Shown: positions 25,401-32,410 of the stretch, piece by piece
How positions within the stretch are numbered: position 1 is the stretch's first letter
Layout of the letters: every line of letters begins with the position of its first letter
Source of the DNA: JAEUJM01 sp041908445
GTDB taxonomy: Bacteria > Actinomycetota > Acidimicrobiia > Acidimicrobiales > DATDAH01
Length of the DNA stretch: 64,000 nt
Direction: 5' to 3'
Assembly (NCBI GenBank): GCA_041908445.1
Contig: JAYRFK010000005.1
Span: 1-64,000 of the forward strand
Position numbers and translations under genes: made by a program
Notes under the pieces: generated by a model
The model's input: the letters and a program-made list of their open reading frames with translations, nothing else
Databases searched by the model: none
Told to the model about the DNA's origin: nothing

Positions 25401-26614
25401 CCGGCGATCGCGACGTCGTGCTCGGCGGGGCGGGCGGCGGCAGCTTCCGCGCCCTCACCACCAACGAGGTGACGGTCTCGTTCCCCACCGACGTCGACCC
25501 GCTCTCCAACCCCTCGAGGGCCGTCGGCGTGGCCGAGCTGCGGTTCCCCGCGCTCGACGACCTGGCCCGCTCCTCGCTCGACGCCGACGCCCCGTTCACC
25601 CGGCCCTGCGGCGAGGGCCCGACCGTCACCGTCGACGACCAGGAGGTCGCCACGGCGCTGTCGGGCACCGTCCAGGACCTGCTCGAGGCGAGCCCGCTGA
25701 CCATGGCGGCGTGCGACGGGCCGCTCACCCTCGAGGCCGGCCGCCACGACGTCGACGCGCCGGCCACCCCGCTGTTCGACCCCTCCCGGCTCGTGCTGCG
25801 GGAGTCGGACGCGACCGCCCCGGACGCGACGACCGTCGACACCGACGGGCTGGACGGGGCCGCGGCCGCCCCGACGCCGCCGGCACTCGAGCCCGAGGAC
25901 GTCCCCGACCTGACCACGGCGCCCGCCGCCCGCGCCGCCGTGGCCGACGAGTGGGGCCGCGTCGACCGAACGATCACCGTCGAGGCCGGCGACGAGTCGT
26001 ACCTGGCCATCGCCGAGAACTTCAACGCCGGCTGGTCCGCCACCCTCGGGGGCGAGACCCTGACCCCGGTGCGCCTCGACGGGTGGCGGCAGGGGTTCCT
26101 GCTTCCCGCCGGCCAGGGTGGGACGGTCCGGCTGACCTTTGAGCCGGACCAGACCTACCAGGGCGCGCTCATCGCCGGCAGCCTCCTCGTCGTCGGCCTG
26201 TTCCTCCTGGCATTCGTGCGCCCCCGACGGCGCGACGACCGGCCGGCGCTGGCCACCCGCTCGCTGCCGCCGCTGCTCGTCGTCGTGCTCGCCACCGCCC
26301 TGTGCGCGCTCATCGGTGGGCCGTTGGCGCTGTTCGTGCCGCTGCTGCTGCTCCTGCCCGGCCGCGACGACACCCTGCCCTTCCTGGCCGGCGTCGCCTA
26401 CCTGGCCGCCGGCGCCCTCGTCGCGCTCAACGCCGGCCCCGGCGGCAACGCCTTCGGGTCGGCGACCCAGATCCTCGCGGTCGAGGCGGTCGCCGCGGTG
26501 CTGGTCAGCCTGGTGCCGGCGACCTGGCCGGGGCTGCCGTGGTTGCGCCCACCGCGGGCCGACGAGCCACCAGCAGCACCGACAGACCAAACGGGACCGT
26601 CGCCCGCCGGATGA
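22400..26614 (+). CDS. AftD-like giant membrane arabinofuranosyltransferase-family protein 2
   Basis: 1404 residues, close to mycobacterial AftD in length. About 11 N-terminal membrane segments with the first-loop motif VRDTKLDLVIDPVGFLSRTL and GYLFPIGPWFAIGH, a recognisable variant of the ADTKxYLYLDPG...GYLWPxGPFYW signature of copies 3 and 4. Two discoidin-like modules: AFDGDAATVW (~residue 733) and LVDGDPDTSW (~947). The common terminal motif is NFNAGWSATLGGETL. Unlike copy 1 it ends with four or five membrane helices (LIAGSLLVVGLFLLAF onward). Its last 110 nt overlap the convergent GT2-methyltransferase gene. Expected to add a lipid-linked pentose or hexose to an external glycan; not provable here. 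Confidence 0.8.
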   Translation: MTDRLRAWAHRRSLPLVLSALVVVGCFLQAPGRLVRDTKLDLVIDPVGFLSRTLQLWDPSASFGQLQNQAIGYLFPIGPWFAIGHALAIPGWVLQRAWFATLLLVGLWGALKLLEALRIGRPASRVLGAAAYGLSPSILTLVGFQSGAELPHALLPWALLPLVTGAERGSPRRAAALSGLAIVAMGAVNAAATAAVLVLPAMWLVTRTPGPRRRALIGWWALAVVMATAWWAVPLVLQGRYGLPFADYTETARITTATTSAVEVLRGTSNWVGYLVVGGRPWLQGAWSLITLPAAVVATALLTALGLGGLARKDMPERTTWALTVGLAAAIMAAGYTGSFGGAAAGPVRDLLDGPLAAFRNLHKFSPVIALPVALGVTHSASALARWARRVWERTGRPQPVWARPLAAGLALVLLVLAAFPVVSGRVATLGSFEDLPGYWRETAGWLNDNSDGQRTLVLPAASFGEYEWGRTFNEPLQPLADDPWAVRDLIPLGSVGAVRLLDGVEQLLTTGERSPALAPYLARAGVRYLVVRNDLDVRRVTSPRPQIVRSVLAGTPGIERVARFGPVVEPLAVTTRLVPDIAAAADEPLQAVEVYEVLPDAPLVTTYPTSGTQVLSGGPEALLPVGEAEDLDDKAVVLAGDERAPLGPDDRWVITDDLGRRDVNYGRVHTNASYVLTPAEDSPNTGREPHDRLVVPGIEHQTTARNRGAAEIAASSYALGLARLPEAQPFAAFDGDAATVWRPARTGTAVGQWVEIRFDEPIDVSSIGVEIPPARVGRGRVSQVRVTTDAGTRTSNVAASAGANGIPVPEGETDVIRVTITDVEGGANALEGPGISEITIPEVEVQRPLVTPADRPDDLDGSAAPLVVLRRHRADPFDLTRHDEEVGLRRVVRLPDAATYTLEGRAAPVPGDQLIRLVDALGDPGDLAVSSTSTWGNLPIFSPRRLVDGDPDTSWISDPSNPVPTVTLRWDEPVTLDEVRLTATGPPTESPAQLRLESPAGDRDVVLGGAGGGSFRALTTNEVTVSFPTDVDPLSNPSRAVGVAELRFPALDDLARSSLDADAPFTRPCGEGPTVTVDDQEVATALSGTVQDLLEASPLTMAACDGPLTLEAGRHDVDAPATPLFDPSRLVLRESDATAPDATTVDTDGLDGAAAAPTPPALEPEDVPDLTTAPAARAAVADEWGRVDRTITVEAGDESYLAIAENFNAGWSATLGGETLTPVRLDGWRQGFLLPAGQGGTVRLTFEPDQTYQGALIAGSLLVVGLFLLAFVRPRRRDDRPALATRSLPPLLVVVLATALCALIGGPLALFVPLLLLLPGRDDTLPFLAGVAYLAAGALVALNAGPGGNAFGSATQILAVEAVAAVLVSLVPATWPGLPWLRPPRADEPPAAPTDQTGPSPAG

Positions 26615-28046
26615 CGCGGCGCTCGATCGCCGTGAGGGTGACGAAGACCCGGTTCAGGGTCGGGCCCACCGCGCTGGCCTCCTCCTGGTCCCCCCGCAGG
26701 AGCAGGCGCAGCGGGGTCTTGCGCAACAGGAAGGCGATCGGCGCCAGCCACGAGTGGAAGTAGGTGACCTTCAGGCACTCGAGCCCCGCGTCCTCGGCCA
26801 CGCGGCGCAGGCGGGGCGCCGTGTACCGCCGGCGGTGCCCGAGGGTGACGTCGTGGTCGCTCCACGCCCACTCGTAGGCCGGGACCGCGAGCACGAGCAC
26901 CCCGCCCGGGCGCACGACCCGGGCCAGCTCCTGCAGGGCGGCCACGTCGTCGTCGAGGTGCTCGAGCACGTCGAGGCTCGTGAGCAGCGCGGCCTCGCCG
27001 TCGGGGAAGGGCAGGGCCTCGGCCCGGGCGAGGACGGGGCCGCAGGACCGTCCCACGAGACCGGCCGCACGCTCCGCGGCCAGCGGGCTGAGGTCGGTGC
27101 CCACCACGCGGGGGTGGCGGGTGGCGAGGTCGGCGAGCACCGCGCCCGTGCCGCAGCCGACGTCCACGGCGAGCCCACGGGCGTCGGCGCCGGCGGCGGC
27201 GGACTCCTGGAGCACGAGCGCGCGCTTGGCCCGGAACCACCAGTGGTCCCGCTCGGTGGCGGCCATGACCGCGTACTTCTCGGGGGCCATGGCGGTGGCC
27301 TCGTGGTCGCCGGGCGTGAGGTGCCGCGGCCGGCTGGCGCCGAGCATCCGCCGGATGCGCACCGCGTCGCCGAACGAGACCAGGCCGCCCCGCATGCCCA
27401 CGCGACTGCCCTCGACGTGGGCCCAGGCGATCGGCATCTCCACGACCGAGAACCCGGCCTGGCGGGCCCGGGCGAGCACCTCGATGTCGAACGCGAACCC
27501 CTTGGTGCGCAGTGACGGGAAGACCGCGGCGGCGGCTTCGGCGGTCATGCCCTTGAGGCCGCACTGCGTGTCGAGGCTGTCGGTGAGGCCGAGGCCGCGC
27601 AGGAAGGCGTTGTAGGTGCGCCCGATGAACACGCGGTGGCGGGGCGCCGCCACCGTGATGGTGCTGTCCGGGTGCGAGCGGGTGGCGAACACGACCTCGT
27701 GGGGGCCGGCCTCCACCCGCCGGAAGCAGGCGTCGATGTCGGTGGTGTCGGTCGCGAGGTCGGCATCGGCGAAGGCCACCGCCGCCCCCTGCGCCGCGAG
27801 CATCCCGGCCCGCACGGCCGCCCCCTTGCCCTCGTTGACCCCCAGCTCGAGCACCGTCACGTCGAGGCCGAGCTCGGCGGCCACCCCCTTGGCGATCCCC
27901 GGGGTGCCGTCGTCGCTGCCGTCGTCGACGAGCAGGATCTCCGTGCCCGGGTCGTTCAGCGACGACGTCGCCAGCGCCGCGAGGGTCGACCCGATGCGCG
28001 ACGCCTCCCGGTACATCGGGATGACGAGGGTGCGGGTCGGTGCCAT
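26505..28046 (-). CDS. bifunctional GT2 glycosyltransferase / class I SAM methyltransferase
   Basis: 513 residues in one frame. Residues 1-~245 are a GT2 domain: TLVIPMYREASRIGSTLAAL, the donor-binding ILLVDDGSDDGT, the metal-binding FADADLATD, and a dolichyl-phosphate-glucose-synthase-like GLKGMTAEAAAAVFPSL...FDIEVLARARQAGF. Residues ~260-490 are a methyltransferase: ATERDHWWFRAKRALVL, SAM motif AVDVGCGTGAVLADLA, DLSPLAAERAA, LLTSLDVLEHLDDDVAAL. The product is probably polyprenyl-phosphate sugar plus a methylation step. ATG 28046 has a TACTAT box 9 nt upstream and lies just 20 bp from the divergent GT4 start. The 3' end overlaps AftD-like gene 2 by 110 nt on the other strand. Confidence 0.88.
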   Translation of the reverse strand: MAPTRTLVIPMYREASRIGSTLAALATSSLNDPGTEILLVDDGSDDGTPGIAKGVAAELGLDVTVLELGVNEGKGAAVRAGMLAAQGAAVAFADADLATDTTDIDACFRRVEAGPHEVVFATRSHPDSTITVAAPRHRVFIGRTYNAFLRGLGLTDSLDTQCGLKGMTAEAAAAVFPSLRTKGFAFDIEVLARARQAGFSVVEMPIAWAHVEGSRVGMRGGLVSFGDAVRIRRMLGASRPRHLTPGDHEATAMAPEKYAVMAATERDHWWFRAKRALVLQESAAAGADARGLAVDVGCGTGAVLADLATRHPRVVGTDLSPLAAERAAGLVGRSCGPVLARAEALPFPDGEAALLTSLDVLEHLDDDVAALQELARVVRPGGVLVLAVPAYEWAWSDHDVTLGHRRRYTAPRLRRVAEDAGLECLKVTYFHSWLAPIAFLLRKTPLRLLLRGDQEEASAVGPTLNRVFVTLTAIERRVIRRATVPFGLSVLLVARRPAVGATTAAPARSPAPG

Positions 28047-28055
28047 GCGGAGGCG

Positions 28056-28061
28056 ATAGTA
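28056..28061 (-). promoter_or_regulatory. -10 box TACTAT shared with the divergent GT4 promoter region
   Basis: Nine nucleotides before ATG 28046 on the minus strand. On the plus strand GATAGT (28055-28060) occupies the same bases, six nucleotides before GTG 28067. Two leaderless promoters therefore appear to use one AT-rich octamer. Confidence 0.45.
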
Positions 28062-28066
28062 GAAGA

Positions 28067-29272
28067 GTGCCCGATCCGGAACCGCCCTCCCCGGCGCCCC
28101 CGCCGCCCGAGCCGCCCTCCCCGGCGCGCCTGGCCCGCATCGCCGGCGAAGCGGGGATCCGCCGGGTCCACCTGATCGCCTGGCGGGACCTGGACGACCC
28201 GGAGTCGGGCGGCTCCGAGGAGCACGCCAGCCAGCTCGCCGGCCACTGGGCCGCCGCCGGGCTCGACGTGACGCTGCACACGGGGCGGGTGCCGGGCGGG
28301 CCCGCCACCCTCGAGCGCGACGGCTTCCGGGTGGTGCGCGGCGGCGGCCACCTCTCGGTGTTCCCGCGGACCGTGCTCTGGGAGTGGAGCGGGCGGGGCG
28401 GCCCCCGCGACGGCCTCGTCGACATCTTCCACGGGATCGCGTTCTTCTCACCGCTGTGGTCGCGAGGCCCCCGCGTCGGGTTCGTGCACCACGTCCACCT
28501 CGGCACCTGGCACCTGCGCATGCCCCCCGGCCTGGCCCAGGTCGGTCACCTCCAGGAGAAGGTGCTCCAGCCCCTCGTCTACCGGCGCTCGACCCTGGTC
28601 ACCCCGTCGGAGGCCACCCGCGACGAGGTGGTCGAGAAGCTGGGCCTGCGCCACGCCGACATCCGGGTCGCACCCAACGGCGTGGCGGCGCGGTTCCGCC
28701 CCGGGGGCACGCGCTCGCCCGTCCCCCTGATCCTCGCGGTCGGCCGCCTCGTCCCCCACAAGGGCTTCGACGCCGCCCTGCGCGCCATCGCCGTGACCTG
28801 CCAGGGGCGCCCCGACGCCCGGGTGGCGGTCGTGGGCGACGGCCCGGCCCGACCCGACCTCGAGCGGCTCGTCGCCGACCTCGGCCTGGCGGACCGCACG
28901 ACCTTCCACGGGCGCGTCGACGACGAGGCGCTCGTCCGCGCCTACCAGGAGGCGTGGGTCGTGGCCAACGCCTCGCTCCAGGAGGGCTGGGGCCTCACCC
29001 TCACCGAGGCCGGTGCGTGCGGCACCCCGGCGGTCGCCACCAGGATCCCCGGGCACACCGAGGCGGTGGCCGACGGCGTGAGCGGGCTCCTGGTCGACGG
29101 CGAGCCGGCCATGGCCGACGCCCTCGGCCGCATCCTCGACGACGCCGGCCTGCGGACGCGACTCGGCGAGGGCGCGGTGCGCCACGCCGCCCGCTTCACC
29201 TGGGCCGCGAGCGCCGAGACCGTCCTGCAGGCGCTCGTGGACGACGCCCGGCGGTGGCGCCGACGCCGCTAG
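28067..29272 (+). CDS. GT4 family glycosyltransferase
   Basis: 401 residues. GT-B fold: an N-terminal domain starting LIAWRDLDDPESGGSEEHAS with the Gly-rich acceptor/donor loop, and a C-terminal domain with LILAVGRLVPHKGFDAALRAI, VAVVGDGPARPDLERLV, and the nucleotide-sugar-binding EGWGLTLTEAGACGTPAVAT (E-x7-E pattern). No membrane segment; cytosolic and probably membrane-peripheral. Residues 2-16 are Pro/Glu-rich. GTG 28067 is chosen because the promoter hexamer lies at 28055-28060. It belongs functionally with the divergent GT2-methyltransferase in building a lipid-linked glycan; the sugar is unknown. Confidence 0.87.
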   Translation: MPDPEPPSPAPPPPEPPSPARLARIAGEAGIRRVHLIAWRDLDDPESGGSEEHASQLAGHWAAAGLDVTLHTGRVPGGPATLERDGFRVVRGGGHLSVFPRTVLWEWSGRGGPRDGLVDIFHGIAFFSPLWSRGPRVGFVHHVHLGTWHLRMPPGLAQVGHLQEKVLQPLVYRRSTLVTPSEATRDEVVEKLGLRHADIRVAPNGVAARFRPGGTRSPVPLILAVGRLVPHKGFDAALRAIAVTCQGRPDARVAVVGDGPARPDLERLVADLGLADRTTFHGRVDDEALVRAYQEAWVVANASLQEGWGLTLTEAGACGTPAVATRIPGHTEAVADGVSGLLVDGEPAMADALGRILDDAGLRTRLGEGAVRHAARFTWAASAETVLQALVDDARRWRRRR

Positions 29273-29381
29273 TCCGGTCGCGCGGGTCGCCCACGGCGCG
29301 CTCAAGGGCCGGGGGGCGGGGGCCGACGGGAGAGGGGCGACGGGCCCACCCGTCGCCGTCCCGACCCCCGAGGGCCGACCC

Positions 29382-30542
29382 CTGCACCGCCACCGCACCC
29401 GCCTGCTCGCCACCCTGCTGACCGTCGCGACCACCGTGACCACCCTGTCGCGTGCGGCAGGGGCCCAGGAGGAGCCGGTCCGACCCGAGGACGTCGCCGC
29501 CGAGATCTCCCCCGACCTCGCCGACGTCCCCGTCGACAGCCCCGAGCTGGCGCTGCTCGAGTCCGCGCTGCGCACGGCGCGGACCCAGCGGGAGCAGGCC
29601 ACGGCGGAGCTCGCCCAGCTCCGCCCGGCCAAGGAGCAGCTCGAGGCGCGCGTCGCCCGGGCGCGCGAGGTCCGCCACCGCACGACCAAGCGCCTGGCCT
29701 ACATCGAGGCCGCCATCAACGCCCTCGCCGTCGCCTCCTACACCGAGGGCGGGGCCCCATCGGTCCCGATGTTGGACCCCGCCGAGGCCAACGAGAGCCA
29801 GCAGCGCGAGGTCATGGCCGCCACCGTGAACGCCGCCCAGGTCGCCGACCGCGACCGCACCGCCTCGGCGCGCGACGTCGCGATCAGAGAGCTCCACCTC
29901 AGTCGGGCCCTGCTGGCCAACGTGGTCGAGCGCATCGCCGCTGCGGAGGCCACCGAGCTGGCCTCCGCCCGCCAGGAGCTGGACCTCGCCCCGAAGGTCG
30001 CGGCGGCGCGGGTGCTCGCCCGGGTGGACGGCGCCGACTTCCCGCTCGTGGCCCTCGACGCCTACCACCGGGGCGCGCAGACCGTCGCCGAGGAGGACCC
30101 CGCGTGCGGCGTCCGCTGGTGGGCCCTCGCCGGCATCTCGCGCGTCGAGGGCCGTCACGGCACCTTCGGCGGCGCGCACCTCGAGGCCGACGGCGACGTG
30201 AGCCGGCCCATCATCGGCATCCCCCTGCCGTCGATCGGCGAGACCGACGGCGGCCTGCTCGACGGCGACCCGAACGTCGACCACGCCGTCGGCCCCATGC
30301 AGTTCATCCCGTCGACGTGGGCGCGGTGGGGCCGCGACGGCAACGGCGACGGCGTGGCCGACCCCCAGAACCTCTACGACGCCGCCCTCAGCGCGGCGGA
30401 CTACCTCTGCGCCAGCGGCCCGGGGCTCGACGAGGACGCCGGCCTGCGGCGCGCCTACTTCAGCTACAACCACTCGGACGCGTACGTCGCCCAGGTGCTC
30501 GGCCACGCACGCGACTACCAGCGCGCCGTCCCCCTCGATTGA
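29382..30542 (+). CDS. secreted lytic transglycosylase with coiled-coil N-half; probable CTG start
   Basis: 386 residues from CTG 29382. Starting here gives a classic signal peptide (HRHRTR, then LLATLLTVATTVTTL, AxA site at AAGA) and GAGGG lies 7 nt upstream; the first standard codon (GTG 29436) would begin mid-signal. No ATG, GTG or TTG occurs in frame back to 29271. Residues ~50-190 are a long coiled coil; the C-terminal ~150 residues are a lysozyme-like domain with catalytic Glu in GISRVEGRHG, then AVGPMQFIPSTWARWG and NLYDAALSAADYLCASG, as in MltB-type transglycosylases of actinobacteria. It cleaves peptidoglycan glycan strands with 1,6-anhydro ring formation. The 109 bp before it, after the GT4 stop, hold only G-rich sequence. 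Confidence 0.8.
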   Translation: MHRHRTRLLATLLTVATTVTTLSRAAGAQEEPVRPEDVAAEISPDLADVPVDSPELALLESALRTARTQREQATAELAQLRPAKEQLEARVARAREVRHRTTKRLAYIEAAINALAVASYTEGGAPSVPMLDPAEANESQQREVMAATVNAAQVADRDRTASARDVAIRELHLSRALLANVVERIAAAEATELASARQELDLAPKVAAARVLARVDGADFPLVALDAYHRGAQTVAEEDPACGVRWWALAGISRVEGRHGTFGGAHLEADGDVSRPIIGIPLPSIGETDGGLLDGDPNVDHAVGPMQFIPSTWARWGRDGNGDGVADPQNLYDAALSAADYLCASGPGLDEDAGLRRAYFSYNHSDAYVAQVLGHARDYQRAVPLD

Positions 30543-30612
30543 CTCCGGCGCCGCCCCGCGGCGGTCGGGGGACGCGTCCGCGGGCGGCTGGAAGCCTGCT
30601 ACGTTGCGCGGT

Positions 30613-30640
30613 CTCGGCTGTGGCGGGCGTCACAGCCGAG
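30613..30640 (+). promoter_or_regulatory. 28-bp dyad with Crp/GlxR-like core TGTGG-N6-TCACA
   Basis: Perfect 10-bp arms (30613-30622 and 30631-30640) around an 8-bp spacer. Its core at 30619-30634 differs by one base from TGTGA-N6-TCACA. It covers the -35 area of the ABC-importer promoter (-10 TACGGT at 30651). It lies in the 152-bp gap before the first substrate-binding protein gene. Confidence 0.6.
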
Positions 30641-30650
30641 CGGCCCGGGC

Positions 30651-30656
30651 TACGGT
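30651..30656 (+). promoter_or_regulatory. -10 box TACGGT of the ABC importer operon
   Basis: Fits TAnnnT; the -35 position falls inside the dyad at 30613-30640. The leader of ~30 nt carries a G-rich ribosome site before GTG 30695. Confidence 0.45.
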
Positions 30657-30694
30657 CCCGGACCGATCACCACCGACCCAGGGGGGGACCCATC

Positions 30695-32407
30695 GTGTTG
30701 ACCCGACCGACGCACTTGCGTCGTCTGCTCGTGCTCCTCGTCGGCGTCGTGCTGCTCGGCGCCGCGTGCGGCGGGGGCGGCAGCGACGACGGCGGCGACT
30801 CGAACGACGGCGCCGCCAACGTCTCGACCAGCACCACCAACCCCGACGCGAACGCCGAGCCCGTCACCGGCGGCACGCTGCGCTACGGCATCGAGGCCGA
30901 CACCTCGTCGCCGTGGACCCCGGCGAACGCGGTGTGCGCCATCTCCTGCCACATGATCATGCACGCGGTCTACGACCCCCTGCTGCTCGCCAACGCCGAC
31001 GGTGAGGTGCAGCCGAACCTGCTCGAGTCGTTCGACCACAACGACGACTACTCGGTGTGGACCCTCGTCGCCCGTGACGGCATCACCTTCCACGACGGCA
31101 CCCCGTTCGACGCCGACGCGGTCAAGGCCAACATCGAGGCCGACAAGGCGAGCCCGCTCACGGGCAAGGCCTTCGCCTACATCGACACGGTGGAGTCCGA
31201 CGGCGACATGACCGTGACCGTGACCGCCAAGGGCCCGTGGGTCTCCTTCCCCGCGTTCCTGACCGGCCAGCTCGGCTACCAGGCCTCCCCCACCTGGCTC
31301 GCCGCGGTCGAGGCGGGCACGGCCGACGCCGCCGAGCCCGTCGGCACCGGCCCCTTCGTGTTCGAGAGCTACGAGCCGGGCGGCACCTTCCGGGCCACGG
31401 CCAACCCCGACTACTGGCGCACCGACGCCGAGGGCCGTGCCCTCCCCTACCTCGACGCCATCGAGTACGTCGTCCAGGAGCAGGACCAGACCCGGTTCAA
31501 CTCGCTGATCTCGGGTGAGAAGAACATCATGCACACCTCGAGCGGCGACACCACGAACCGCCTCGCCGGCGAGGCCGAGAACGGCACCATCGAGGTCGAC
31601 CAGATCACGAACAACCTCGAGACCGGCTACGTGCTGCTCAACGTGGGCGACGAGAGCCTGCCGACGAGCGACGTCCGCGTGCGCCAGGCCCTGGCCTACG
31701 GCTTCGACTACGAGACCCGCCTCGAAGCCCGCTCGGGCGGCGTGCCGCAGATCGCGAACGGCCCGTTCCCGCCGGGCACCCCGGGCTACCTCGAGGACAC
31801 CGGCTTCCCGACCTACGACCCGGACAAGGCCCGCCAGCTCGTCGAGGAGTACGAGGCCGAGAACGGGCCGATCGAGATCGCCTACAAGACCACGAACGAC
31901 CAGTTCAACCTGGTGACGGCCCAGCTGTACCAGCAGTTCTGGGAGGACATCGGCATCGACGTCACCATCGACCAGGTCGAGCAGGGCTCGTTCATCGGCC
32001 TCGCGCTCACGGGCGACTTCGAGGCCTTCGGCTGGCGCAACCACGCCGGCTTCGACCCCGACCAGCAGAACATCTGGTGGAACTCCGAGAACGCCGTCCA
32101 GCCGGGTGACTTCGGCCTGAACTTCGGCCGCATCCGCGACGACGTGATCGACGAGAACCTCGACATCATCCGCACGAACCCGGATCCGGAGGCCCGCACC
32201 CAGGCCGCCGAGGCCATCAACCGGCGCTTCGCCGAGCAGGTCTACGACATCTGGTTCGAGTGGCCGATCTGGAGCATCGGCCACAGCCCGACCGTGCACA
32301 ACGTGCTGGGCGGCACCACCGAGTCGGGCGACCCCGTCCTCGACGTGCTCGGCATCGGTGGCGCTCACCAGGTGAGCCAGATCTGGATCGACGAGTCGGG
32401 CAACTGA
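30695..32407 (+). CDS. ABC importer substrate-binding lipoprotein, peptide/nickel type (copy 1)
   Basis: 570 residues. Lipoprotein signal with lipobox LLGAAC (Cys25), a Gly/Asp/Ser-rich linker, then a cluster-C (DppA/OppA) fold: GGTLRYGIEAD, HDGTPFDADAVKANIE, GTGPFVFESYEPGGTF, NPDYWRTDAEG, and VRQALAYGFDYE. It should capture an oligopeptide or similar ligand outside the membrane and deliver it to the permeases encoded next. CAISC near residue 90 offers a possible disulfide shared with copy 2 (CAISC again). GTG 30695 follows a G7 tract serving as ribosome site. A strong hairpin follows 28 nt after the stop codon. Confidence 0.88.
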   Translation: MLTRPTHLRRLLVLLVGVVLLGAACGGGGSDDGGDSNDGAANVSTSTTNPDANAEPVTGGTLRYGIEADTSSPWTPANAVCAISCHMIMHAVYDPLLLANADGEVQPNLLESFDHNDDYSVWTLVARDGITFHDGTPFDADAVKANIEADKASPLTGKAFAYIDTVESDGDMTVTVTAKGPWVSFPAFLTGQLGYQASPTWLAAVEAGTADAAEPVGTGPFVFESYEPGGTFRATANPDYWRTDAEGRALPYLDAIEYVVQEQDQTRFNSLISGEKNIMHTSSGDTTNRLAGEAENGTIEVDQITNNLETGYVLLNVGDESLPTSDVRVRQALAYGFDYETRLEARSGGVPQIANGPFPPGTPGYLEDTGFPTYDPDKARQLVEEYEAENGPIEIAYKTTNDQFNLVTAQLYQQFWEDIGIDVTIDQVEQGSFIGLALTGDFEAFGWRNHAGFDPDQQNIWWNSENAVQPGDFGLNFGRIRDDVIDENLDIIRTNPDPEARTQAAEAINRRFAEQVYDIWFEWPIWSIGHSPTVHNVLGGTTESGDPVLDVLGIGGAHQVSQIWIDESGN

Positions 32408-32410
32408 GCC

